In this document: positions 1 to 5,877 of the stretch, piece by piece
Numbering within the stretch: the first letter of the stretch is position 1
Layout of the letters: each line of letters starts with the position of its first letter
Assembly: GCA_002454505.1 (NCBI GenBank)
Contig: DKJA01000078.1
Coordinates: forward strand, 1 to 27,849
Length of the DNA stretch: 27,849 nt
Reading direction: 5' to 3'
Source: Oxalobacteraceae bacterium UBA6704
Lineage (GTDB): Bacteria > Pseudomonadota > Gammaproteobacteria > Burkholderiales > Burkholderiaceae_D
The notes under the pieces: generated by a model
The model's input: only the letters and a program-made list of their open reading frames with translations
Databases searched by the model: none
Told to the model about the DNA's origin: nothing
Translations under genes and position numbers: made by a program

Positions 1-112
1 ATGGTCGATCGGCCCGCTGACCCTGCCGCACATGCTGGTGCGGCTGGTGGTGGCCGAGCAGCTGTACCGCGCCGCGGCGATGCTGGCCAACCACCCGTAC
101 CACCGCGCGTGA
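1..112 (+). CDS. C-terminal tail of an unidentified protein (partial)
   Basis: Read in frame 2 from base 2, the sequence is open to a TGA at 110-112 and encodes about 36 residues ending LANHPYHRA. The peptide is rich in Leu, Val and Ala and would form an amphipathic helix (PHMLVRLVVAEQLYRAAAML). The frame beginning with the ATG at base 1 gives a low-complexity Pro/Arg/Gly peptide and looks like a shadow. The start lies outside the window and too little remains to name a family. It ends 57 bases before the tRNA gene on the same strand. Confidence 0.5.
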   Translation, partial: WSIGPLTLPHMLVRLVVAEQLYRAAAMLANHPYHRA

Positions 113-131
113 AGAAAAACGGCGTGGATGG

Positions 132-160
132 GTTACAAGCCGCGAAAAACTGGTTACAAT
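132..160 (+). promoter_or_regulatory. Sigma-70-type promoter of the tRNA-Asn gene
   Basis: A -35-like GTTACA (132-137) and a -10-like TACAAT (155-160) are separated by exactly 17 bases. This would place the transcription start near 167, only a few bases before the mature tRNA 5' end at 170. Seen by eye; not tested. Confidence 0.55.
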
Positions 161-169
161 GCGCACCCC

Positions 170-246
170 GCCCGAATAGCTCAGCCGGTTAGAGCACTTG
201 ACTGTTAATCAGGGGGTCGTTGGTTCGAGTCCAACTTCGGGCGCCA
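170..246 (+). tRNA. tRNA-Asn (anticodon GTT)
   Basis: A complete 77-base cloverleaf with encoded CCA. The acceptor arm GCCCGAA (170-176) pairs with TTCGGGC (236-242), followed by discriminator G and CCA (244-246). The anticodon GTT lies at 204-206 in the loop CTGTTAA, and the T-loop has the standard GGTTCGAGTCC. It reads asparagine codons AAC/AAU. It is preceded by a good promoter and followed at once by a hairpin with a T-run, so it looks like a single-gene transcription unit. No integrase gene or obvious duplicated 3' end is seen nearby, so nothing suggests use as an attachment site. Confidence 0.97.
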
Positions 247-253
247 GGTTTTG

Positions 254-285
254 AAAAGCCTCACAGCAATGTGAGGCTTTTTTTT
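254..285 (+). terminator. Rho-independent terminator of tRNA-Asn
   Basis: An 11-bp stem (AAAAGCCTCAC / GTGAGGCTTTT) with a 6-base loop AGCAAT is followed by a run of T. It begins 7 bases after the tRNA CCA end. Confidence 0.92.
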
Positions 286-334
286 GCGCGCGTGCCTGAC
301 CGGGTCGCGCAGCCACGCAGGGCGTGGCTCTACG
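286..334 (-). repeat. REP element copy 1 (SMAG-like, GTAG head on minus strand)
   Basis: The hairpin CCACGC-AGG-GCGTGG is followed by CTCTACG. Read on the minus strand it begins CGTAGAGCCACGC, i.e. the GTAG tetranucleotide followed by an imperfect palindrome that typifies SMAG elements of Stenotrophomonas maltophilia. It is nearly identical over about 48 bases to the copy at 351-398. Confidence 0.75.
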
Positions 335-350
335 TTGGGTGGTCTCGATA

Positions 351-398
351 CGCGCGTGCCTGGGCGGGTCGCGCAGCCACGCAGGGCGTGGCTCTACG
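351..398 (-). repeat. REP element copy 2 (direct repeat of copy 1)
   Basis: It matches 286-334 except for two adjacent bases (GAC to GGG in the leading part) and contains the same CCACGC/GCGTGG hairpin and GTAG-type end. Two tandem copies in one orientation 16 bases apart, with a third head in inverted orientation at 417, form a REP cluster. Confidence 0.75.
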
Positions 399-416
399 CT
401 GGCTCGTCCGATTCGC

Positions 417-441
417 CGTAGAGCGACGCCCTGCGTCGCTG
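417..441 (+). repeat. REP element copy 3 (inverted, shorter)
   Basis: CGTAGAGCGACGCCCTGCG followed by TCGCTG: a GTAG head and an AGCGACGC/GCGTCGCT hairpin, in opposite orientation to copies 1 and 2. The stem differs in sequence from the other two copies but keeps the same design. Confidence 0.65.
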
Positions 442-464
442 GGCGTGGTGCACGATGGATGCAG

Positions 465-489
465 GAAGCCCGGGCAATGCCCGGGCTTC
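465..489. terminator. Perfect GC-rich hairpin, terminator-like
   Basis: GAAGCCCGGGCA / TGCCCGGGCTTC is a perfect 12-bp inverted repeat around one central base. The core AGCCCGGGC-nnn-GCCCGGGCT recurs at 2044-2073 next to a real gene end. There is no T-run here, so it may be a terminator remnant or an mRNA-end stabiliser. Confidence 0.45.
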
Positions 490-663
490 GTCGTTCCCGA
501 GGCTGGGCAACGCGCCGTTGACAACGATGCCCAAACCGACAATCGGTTTAGGAACGCTTGCATGGAACTTTGCGCCTGCGGCCGTCGATCCTGTCCGCCT
601 GGCCCCAATGCCAGGTTGCGTCTGGCAGCGATTGTTGCCATTCCTTGGAGAAGGAGATATTGG

Positions 664-789
664 ATGAAACTGCTTTGGTCTCTGCTGCTATTCCACTGCG
701 GTACATTTTTGGAGCCTCATGGACAAGAAGACTGTCGGATATGTCGTCGTCGGTGGAATCTTTGCTCTGGTCATTGGCGCATTCTTTAG
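664..789 (+). CDS. Possible 41-residue leader peptide overlapping the next gene
   Basis: An ATG at 664 lies 7 bases downstream of an unusually strong Shine-Dalgarno run, GGAGAAGGAG (647-656). The frame gives a hydrophobic start (MKLLWSLLLFHCG) followed by a Cys/Arg/Trp-rich tail, ending with TAG at 789. It overlaps the first 71 bases of the gene starting at 719 in a different frame. It might be a leader peptide that couples translation to the next gene, or the strong site might be the remnant of an older start. No family is recognised. Confidence 0.3.
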   Translation: MKLLWSLLLFHCGTFLEPHGQEDCRICRRRWNLCSGHWRIL

Positions 790-1687
790 ATCGCCGTCTG
801 AGGTCACTGTCGCGCGCTCGGATGAGGGACTGAAGGAAGCGCGCCCGCACCCAGAGCAGGCTCTGCGCCCTCAGAGGTCCACGCGGGCAAACCCACTGCC
901 GGAAGTCGGCGCTCCTCTTCAGCTGATTGAAGCTAACCTCAAGAAGCGAGCTTCAGAGGGTGATGGTGGAGCCGCGTGCCGTTTGGCTTTGGAATATCAG
1001 AGGTGTGTACTGGCAGAGCAGCGGGTTGAGCACGTCGATCGGATGATGGCTGGCTCAGAGCCCGGTGAGGTGCTGCCTCGCGCCGCACTTCCTCTGGATC
1101 CGAACGGATTCTATGTCGACGTCACCCATTGCGCAGGAGTGACTACGCCACCGGCTACTGAGATTACTGCGCTATGGAGGAGTGCGGCTGCCAATGGAAA
1201 TTCCGCTGCGATGACAAACTATGCAGTTGGCAACGCCTTCAGTGTCGGCAACATTCTTGATTCCCTAGATGAACTCAAGGCGTACAAAGAGAGTGCGGGA
1301 GCAATGGCCCACAAAGCCGCCATGGCTGGAGACGGGGGCGCGCTCTTGAGCCTGGCTGGCGCCTATAGTCCCGAGAATCAGGTGGGTCTGGGATCGTTAC
1401 TGGCCCAGGCGGTAGGGACCGACCTGACCAAAGCGCTCACTCTCTATAAAACTGCCTACCTCGGCCTGGACGCTGATGGCTCCCAAGAGCAGATGGCGGT
1501 GTTCATAAGTGAAAGGATTGCGGCGCTTTCGAAGCGCGCTTCTGCTGCTCAGGTTTCCGAAGCTGATGCGGCCGCGCGGCAGCTCGCCGGTGAAATCGGT
1601 AGTTTGCGGTACCCGTCGTCGCGCAGCATTGCGTACCTCCGTCTCGGCCGAACCGTAGAGCCCAAGGTGTCCGATTGCGGTGGCTAA
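719..1687 (+). CDS. Unassigned membrane-anchored periplasmic protein, Sel1-like helical repeats possible
   Basis: The protein has 322 residues. Residues 5-23 (TVGYVVVGGIFALVIGAFF) form one hydrophobic segment after MDKK, consistent with an uncleaved signal anchor, leaving the rest in the periplasm. The body is Ala-rich and helical, with stretches such as ALWRSAAANGNSAAMTNYAV and AHKAAMAGDGGALLSLAGAY that resemble Sel1/TPR-like repeats. Cysteines at the RLALEYQRC and VTHCAGV stretches could pair. The ATG at 719 has GGAG eight bases upstream, and an in-frame stop (TGA at 665) rules out a longer start. Its DNA is visibly less GC-rich than its neighbours. I do not recognise a characterised family; similar hypothetical proteins are common in Xanthomonadaceae. 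Confidence 0.7.
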   Translation: MDKKTVGYVVVGGIFALVIGAFFRSPSEVTVARSDEGLKEARPHPEQALRPQRSTRANPLPEVGAPLQLIEANLKKRASEGDGGAACRLALEYQRCVLAEQRVEHVDRMMAGSEPGEVLPRAALPLDPNGFYVDVTHCAGVTTPPATEITALWRSAAANGNSAAMTNYAVGNAFSVGNILDSLDELKAYKESAGAMAHKAAMAGDGGALLSLAGAYSPENQVGLGSLLAQAVGTDLTKALTLYKTAYLGLDADGSQEQMAVFISERIAALSKRASAAQVSEADAAARQLAGEIGSLRYPSSRSIAYLRLGRTVEPKVSDCGG

Positions 1688-1757
1688 CTGGCTGTTATGC
1701 CAAGATCAATTTACCCTGTGCCTGCCGATCAGGCGGTCTGGGTCAAAGGACAAAGAT

Positions 1758-1988
1758 ATGTGGCGCGACCTTCTCAAGCTCTTCGTGTTTCTGGCTGCTT
1801 TGACGGGCGTGGTGGTGCTGGGCTGGGGACTTCCCTTCTTCGGCCACTATCACAACGGCATGCCCGGCGGCCTGCAAGCGCTGATGATGCTATTTGCCCT
1901 GGTGGCGCTGGTGATGGTTCCGTTTTCCACCCGGGCTTTTGGCAGGCTGTTCCTGGGCAGAGGCAAACTTCCTGACCCACGTGGATAG
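1758..1988 (+). CDS. Small two-helix inner-membrane protein, unknown function
   Basis: The protein has 76 residues beginning MWRDLLKLFVFLAALTG. Two hydrophobic helices (about residues 6-26 and 41-57) flank a short loop rich in Gly and His (FFGHYHNGMPGG). A basic C-terminal tail follows. The ATG at 1758 was chosen because AAAGGA lies 7 bases upstream and because the upstream extension is not hydrophobic and overlaps the preceding gene's stop. It sits 70 bases after the previous gene on the same strand and is followed by the hairpin at 2044-2073. No family is recognised. Confidence 0.65.
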   Translation: MWRDLLKLFVFLAALTGVVVLGWGLPFFGHYHNGMPGGLQALMMLFALVALVMVPFSTRAFGRLFLGRGKLPDPRG

Positions 1989-2043
1989 CGCCAGGATGTC
2001 ATCGCGCGCTCTTCAGTGTTACGAAGTCGGTGACGTATAAAGC

Positions 2044-2073
2044 AAAAAAGCCCGGGCGATGCCCGGGCTTTTT
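2044..2073. terminator. Bidirectional rho-independent terminator
   Basis: A 13-bp stem AAAAAGCCCGGGC / GCCCGGGCTTTTT with loop GAT, flanked by A- and T-runs on the two sides, so it can act on both strands. It lies between the converging small membrane protein gene (+) and the TonB-dependent receptor gene (-), 16 bases beyond the receptor stop codon. Confidence 0.93.
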
Positions 2074-2089
2074 CTTGTTGCACTACCGA

Positions 2090-4915
2090 TCAGTTGAAGG
2101 TGTACTTCGCGCCGACCGTGAAGTAACGGCCGATCGCGCCGCTGAAGTGCAGCGGGTTGTAGTTCACGCCGCCGTAGGTGGTCGGGTCGAGCGGGGCGGT
2201 GCGGTCGAACACGTTCTGCACCGAGGCGCTCAGTTCGAAGGCGTCGGTGATGTTGTAGCGACCGGACAGGTCGAAGGTGGTGAACGAGGAGATCTTCTCC
2301 ACCGGCGTGCCGTCCCAGTAGAACGCCAGGTAGTCGCCACCGCGGCTGTCCTTGTTCTCCAGGCTGCTGATGTAGTTGACCACGCCGCTGACGCTCCACG
2401 CGTCCTGCTTCCAGGTGGTGCCGAAGTTGACGCGGTCTTCCGGCGTGCCGATGCAGTTGGTCACGTCGCAGTTGCCGTGCGTGCCCACGTAATCGACCGT
2501 GTTGTCGCCTTCAGTGCGTTCGAACTTCAGCACGTGGCTCCACTGCAGGTCCATTTCCAGCTGGCCCGGGCCGATGTCGAAGGTCTGGCGGATATCGGTG
2601 TCGATACCGCGGACCCGCGACGAGTTGGCATTCACGTAGGCGGTGTTGACCGCCAGGATCGAGCCGGTGCCGGGAATGCCGTTGATCAGGTTGCTGTCGC
2701 GCAGCACCTGGCCCGCCGCAATCGCGTCGGCGGTGCTGCCCTGGGCGATTTCGTTGGTGCGCTTGATTTCCCACGCGTCCACGGTCAACGAGGTGGTGGG
2801 CGTCGGCTGCAGCACGATGCCGAGCGAGTAGCTCTTCGACTCCTCCGGTTCCAGGTCCGGATTCGGGCTGGTGATGATGGCCACCTGCCGCGCACTGCAG
2901 TTGGTGGTCACGTCCGCAGGCGGGCTGGCTGCGCAACGCACGGGATCTACCGCGTTGGAGAACGCCGCCAGGCCGCCGTCGCCGTTTTCGGCCGGGTTGG
3001 GGGCGCGGAAGCCTTCTGCATAGGTGGCACGCAGTGCCATCCAGTCCACCGGCGTCCACTTCACGCCCAGCTTCGGGGTGGCCTTGCCGTCACCGCTTTC
3101 ATATTTGTCGTAACGGACCGCGCCGGACAGTTCCAGCTGTTCCAGCACCGGGGCGGACAGTTCGACATAGCCTGCATACACGTTCTGGGTGCCGTCATAG
3201 GCCGAGTAACCCAGGCCGATGATGTCGCCGGCGTCGGTGTAGGTCTGCGGGGTCAGGCTGTTGCTGGTCTTGCGCCACTCGGTACCGATCGCCAGGCCGA
3301 GCGGGCCGCCCGGCAGGTCGGTCAGGCTGCGCGACACGGTGAAGTCGAACATGTCCAGGCTTGACTTGGCGTTGGCCTGGATGAGCGGGGAGATGTAGTC
3401 GTACAGCGCCTGCGAGTTCTGGCCGGCGTTGTCGCCGATGCGCCACACGCCGCCCGCGCAGGCCGGGTCGCCGAGGGCACACTGCACCGCGCTGTAGCGC
3501 AGGAAGCCGGTGCGCTTGTTGACCAGGTTGGTGCTGGAATGCAGGTAGGCGGTGTCGTAGCCCCACTCGCCCCAGTTGCCCTTGGTGCCGACCAGGAAGC
3601 GGGTGAATTCATTGGTGTTGGTGGTCACGCGCGGGCCGACGTCCCAGGCCGAATAGCGCAGGCGCGAGGCCTGGCCGGGAATCGGGTTGTCCGGATGGGT
3701 CGGCCCGAGTACGACCGCGCCGGGACCACTGTTGGCGTTGACCGGACCGCCCGGGTAACCCCAGCCGCCGGAGACGCCGGACGGGGTGTTGCTGAAGACC
3801 GTTTCCTTCTTGGAGTACCCGATCTCGGTGTAGATCTCGCCGCCTTCGCCGTATGCAAAGCTGGCAAAGCCGAATACGTTGACGTATTCCTCCTTCGGGC
3901 TCAGGTCGCGGTAGAGCTGGGCCGTGTTCCACAGGCAGCCGTCTTCGGCAATCGACGCGGCGGTCTGGCCGGGAACGGTGGTAAGGCCTTCGCAGCCGGG
4001 CAGTGGCACGAGGAACGCCGGGCTGGTCGTGGTCACATTGCGGTCGTCGAACACCGAGCCGTTCGGGCCGGCGCCGCCGCTGGTGCCGCCGTTGAGGAAG
4101 GCGCCGCCGAGGAACTGCGAATCCTGCGCCGTGATGCCCCACTGGCGCAGGTCGCCGGTGCCGATCCAGTCGCGGTTCTTGCGGTCGCTGATCTTGATCG
4201 CATCGGTCTTGCCGACGTCCAGGCTGAAGAAGGCGTTCCAGCCGTCTTCGGCGATGTCGCCGGTACCGGCGGTCAGGGTCGCCTTCTTCGCATCGCCGTC
4301 GCCGTCGCCGGACACGCCGTACGAACCGCGCAGGATCGCGCCCTGGAAATCGCTGCGCAGGATGATGTTGACCACGCCGGCGATGGCATCGGAGCCATAG
4401 ATCGCCGATGCGCCGTCCTTCAGCACTTCCACGCGTTCGACCGCATCCAGCGGAATGGTGCTGAGGTCGGTGAACACCTTCTGGCCGTCATCGGCCAGGC
4501 CATACGTCGCCATGCGGCGACCGTTCAACAGCACCAGCGTGGAGCCGGCGCCCAGGCCGCGCAGCGAAATGCCGGCGCCGCCACCGGCAAAGCCGTTGCC
4601 GAAGGTCTTGGGAATGGAGCCGGCGCCGTCGGAGGTCAGCGTCTGCAGGTACTCGGCCACGGTGGTCTTGCCGCTGCGGTCGATGTCCTGGCGCGTCACC
4701 ACCTGCACGGGGGACGGGGTCTCGGTGTTGGTGCGGGGAATGTTCGACCCGGTGACCGTGATGCGGTCCAGGTTGGTGGCGGGGTCCTGGGCCATGGCCG
4801 AGGACGAAGCGAACGCACCGGCGAGCAGCAGCACGCTGCCGGTCAATGCGGAGGAAACGGAGTGGGCCAGCGTATTGCGACGGCAGGTGCGGCGGGGTTG
4901 AGTCGGGTATTTCAC
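2090..4915 (-). CDS. TonB-dependent outer-membrane receptor
   Basis: The protein has 941 residues from a GTG start preceded by AAGGAGAG five bases upstream, which I prefer over a longer ATG start 69 bases upstream with no such site. Residues 1-42 are a signal peptide with a twin-Arg-containing basic head and a hydrophobic core ending SSAMA. The plug domain (about 60-185) carries the usual signatures: TPSPVQVVTRQDIDRSG, the ISLRGLG and STLVLLNGRR strands and VERVEVLKDGASAIYGSDA. The remainder is a 22-strand barrel ending FTVGAKYTFN. The family imports large or scarce substrates using energy from TonB-ExbB-ExbD. The substrate cannot be read from the sequence; length and the GSNIPRTNTETPSP start resemble the many receptors of Xanthomonadaceae used for glycans or peptides. 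The reading frame upstream on the same strand ends with a TonB C-terminal domain. Confidence 0.95.
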   Translation of the reverse strand: MKYPTQPRRTCRRNTLAHSVSSALTGSVLLLAGAFASSSAMAQDPATNLDRITVTGSNIPRTNTETPSPVQVVTRQDIDRSGKTTVAEYLQTLTSDGAGSIPKTFGNGFAGGGAGISLRGLGAGSTLVLLNGRRMATYGLADDGQKVFTDLSTIPLDAVERVEVLKDGASAIYGSDAIAGVVNIILRSDFQGAILRGSYGVSGDGDGDAKKATLTAGTGDIAEDGWNAFFSLDVGKTDAIKISDRKNRDWIGTGDLRQWGITAQDSQFLGGAFLNGGTSGGAGPNGSVFDDRNVTTTSPAFLVPLPGCEGLTTVPGQTAASIAEDGCLWNTAQLYRDLSPKEEYVNVFGFASFAYGEGGEIYTEIGYSKKETVFSNTPSGVSGGWGYPGGPVNANSGPGAVVLGPTHPDNPIPGQASRLRYSAWDVGPRVTTNTNEFTRFLVGTKGNWGEWGYDTAYLHSSTNLVNKRTGFLRYSAVQCALGDPACAGGVWRIGDNAGQNSQALYDYISPLIQANAKSSLDMFDFTVSRSLTDLPGGPLGLAIGTEWRKTSNSLTPQTYTDAGDIIGLGYSAYDGTQNVYAGYVELSAPVLEQLELSGAVRYDKYESGDGKATPKLGVKWTPVDWMALRATYAEGFRAPNPAENGDGGLAAFSNAVDPVRCAASPPADVTTNCSARQVAIITSPNPDLEPEESKSYSLGIVLQPTPTTSLTVDAWEIKRTNEIAQGSTADAIAAGQVLRDSNLINGIPGTGSILAVNTAYVNANSSRVRGIDTDIRQTFDIGPGQLEMDLQWSHVLKFERTEGDNTVDYVGTHGNCDVTNCIGTPEDRVNFGTTWKQDAWSVSGVVNYISSLENKDSRGGDYLAFYWDGTPVEKISSFTTFDLSGRYNITDAFELSASVQNVFDRTAPLDPTTYGGVNYNPLHFSGAIGRYFTVGAKYTFN

Positions 4916-5091
4916 AGTTTCTCTCCTTACTGGAACCCTGGAACTGGGACTGGGCGCCGTCAATAAGTTGACGCGTCCAGCCAATCTAGGTTTCCTTCGG
5001 GTGATAAAGCTGTGAAAAAATGCTTAATTCGGGACGATTAGTGACGCACGTCAAGATCGGGTGGGGAGCACGCGGCTCCCCACCCCGGTAG
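4916..5091 (-). other. Leader region of the TonB-dependent receptor gene
   Basis: 176 bases lie between the stop of the PuuE/TonB frame and the receptor start. They contain the hairpin at 5059-5085 and an AT-rich stretch (about 4995-5035 on the plus strand) that could hold a receptor promoter. I could not identify well-spaced -35/-10 boxes. Confidence 0.4.
5059..5085 (-). terminator. Strong hairpin after the TonB-domain stop codon
   Basis: GGGTGGGGAGC / GCTCCCCACCC (11-bp stem, 5-base loop ACGCG), beginning 6 bases after the TAA at 5092-5094 on the minus strand. No clear T-run follows, so termination may be weak, but position and stability fit a transcript end. Confidence 0.6.
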
Positions 5092-5877
5092 TTACTCCGG
5101 CAGCGAGAAACTTACTGGAACCAGCCCGACCGCGGGCACTGCGCGACCGTCCACCTGGGCGGGCACGAAGCGCCAGCGGCGCAGCACCTGCTGCCGCGCG
5201 ACATTGTCCAGCACCCGGGAGCCGCTGCTGCGTTCGATCGACACGGCGGCCGGCTTGCCGTCGGCGTCCACGTGTTCGACCGGCTGCCAGAACGGCAGGT
5301 CGTCGCCGTAATGATCGGCATCGTAGCGGAAGCCGCCGTGCTCGACGACCAGCCTTCTCGTATTCGGCGAATCGCGGCCCGTGTACCAGCCCTGCGGTGC
5401 GCTGCCCGTCAGTTCGCGGATGATCTCCACTGCCTCCTGCATGTGGGCGCGCTCGGTGGCTTCGTCCATGTTCTGGTACGAGATCCAGCGCAGGCCGTGG
5501 CAGGCGATCTCGTGGCCCAGTTCGCGGAAGGCGGCCACCGCTTCGGGATTGCGCTTCAGCGCCATCGACACGCCGAACACCGTCAGCGGCATCTTGCGCG
5601 CCTCGAACATGCGCAGCAGCCGCCACAGGCCGGCGCGCGAACCGTATTCGTACAGCGACTCCATGCTCATGTGCCGCGCCGGGAACGCGGCCGCGCCGAT
5701 GATCTCGGACAGGAACGTCTCCGAGGCCGCATCGCCATGCAGCACATTGTTCTCGCCGCCCTCTTCGTAATTGAGGACGAACTGCAGCGCCACGCGGGCG
5801 CCGTTCGGCCAGTCGGCATGCGGCGGCTTGGGGCCGTAGCCGATCAGGTCGCGCGGATAGTTGTCGTAGGTGCTCAT
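5092..5877 (-). CDS. puuE: Chimeric frame: allantoinase PuuE (N-terminal ~200 residues) fused to TonB C-terminal domain
   Basis: The frame has 261 codons from ATG 5877. Residues 1-200 are an unmistakable PuuE, the polysaccharide-deacetylase-fold allantoinase of ureide breakdown: start STYDNYPRDLIGYG, NYEEGGENNVLHGD, GHEIACHGLRWI, and the late GGFRYDADHYGDDLPFW. Normal PuuE has about 310 residues and continues with a conserved PYTLDTND-type segment. Here the sequence changes at residues 201-208 (HVDADGKP) to a TonB C-terminal domain: AVSIERSSGSRVLD, RRWRFVPAQ, DGRAVPAVGLVPVSFSL. That domain normally ends a periplasm-spanning inner-membrane protein, so neither half can work: PuuE lacks its last third, and the TonB domain has no membrane anchor or Pro-rich spacer. 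The start overlaps the carboxylesterase stop as ATGA. The most economical reading is that two genes from different genomes have been joined here. Confidence 0.85.
   Translation of the reverse strand: MSTYDNYPRDLIGYGPKPPHADWPNGARVALQFVLNYEEGGENNVLHGDAASETFLSEIIGAAAFPARHMSMESLYEYGSRAGLWRLLRMFEARKMPLTVFGVSMALKRNPEAVAAFRELGHEIACHGLRWISYQNMDEATERAHMQEAVEIIRELTGSAPQGWYTGRDSPNTRRLVVEHGGFRYDADHYGDDLPFWQPVEHVDADGKPAAVSIERSSGSRVLDNVARQQVLRRWRFVPAQVDGRAVPAVGLVPVSFSLPE
5254..5285 (-). other. Junction between PuuE-coding and TonB-coding DNA
   Basis: Everything to the right of about 5285 reads as PuuE, and everything left of about 5254 reads as TonB C-terminus. Between them lies GACGGCAAGCCG (minus strand, 5262-5251), encoding DGKP. 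PuuE and TonB proteins both commonly have an Asp-Gly-Lys-Pro-like turn at this point, so a short shared stretch could have guided the join. The exact base of the switch cannot be fixed without the parent sequences. Confidence 0.7.

Larger units (their letters stand above)
247..718. other. Intergenic region with REP hairpins and terminators, no convincing gene
   Basis: This gap holds the tRNA terminator, three REP-type hairpins (286-441), a second GC-rich hairpin (465-489) and the ribosome-binding site of a possible leader peptide (647-656). The open frames crossing it on both strands are Arg/Pro/Cys-rich, run through the repeats and have no supporting ribosome-binding sites, so I do not call them genes. 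Confidence 0.7.

Noticed and set aside
170..246. tRNA-Asn as an attachment site of an integrated element
   Set aside because: No integrase gene, no second copy of the tRNA 3' end noticed in the window, and the following DNA is REP repeats.
286..441. Possible CRISPR array from the repeated units
   Set aside because: Only two direct copies plus one inverted hairpin, 16-18-base gaps, GTAG heads: REP elements, not CRISPR repeats with uniform spacers.
2030..4966. Long open frames on the plus strand opposite the TonB-dependent receptor (2030-3364 and 3539-4966)
   Set aside because: Val/Ala/Gly/Arg-rich, no family motifs or ribosome-binding sites; they are antisense shadows common in GC-rich coding DNA, while the minus strand encodes a complete receptor.
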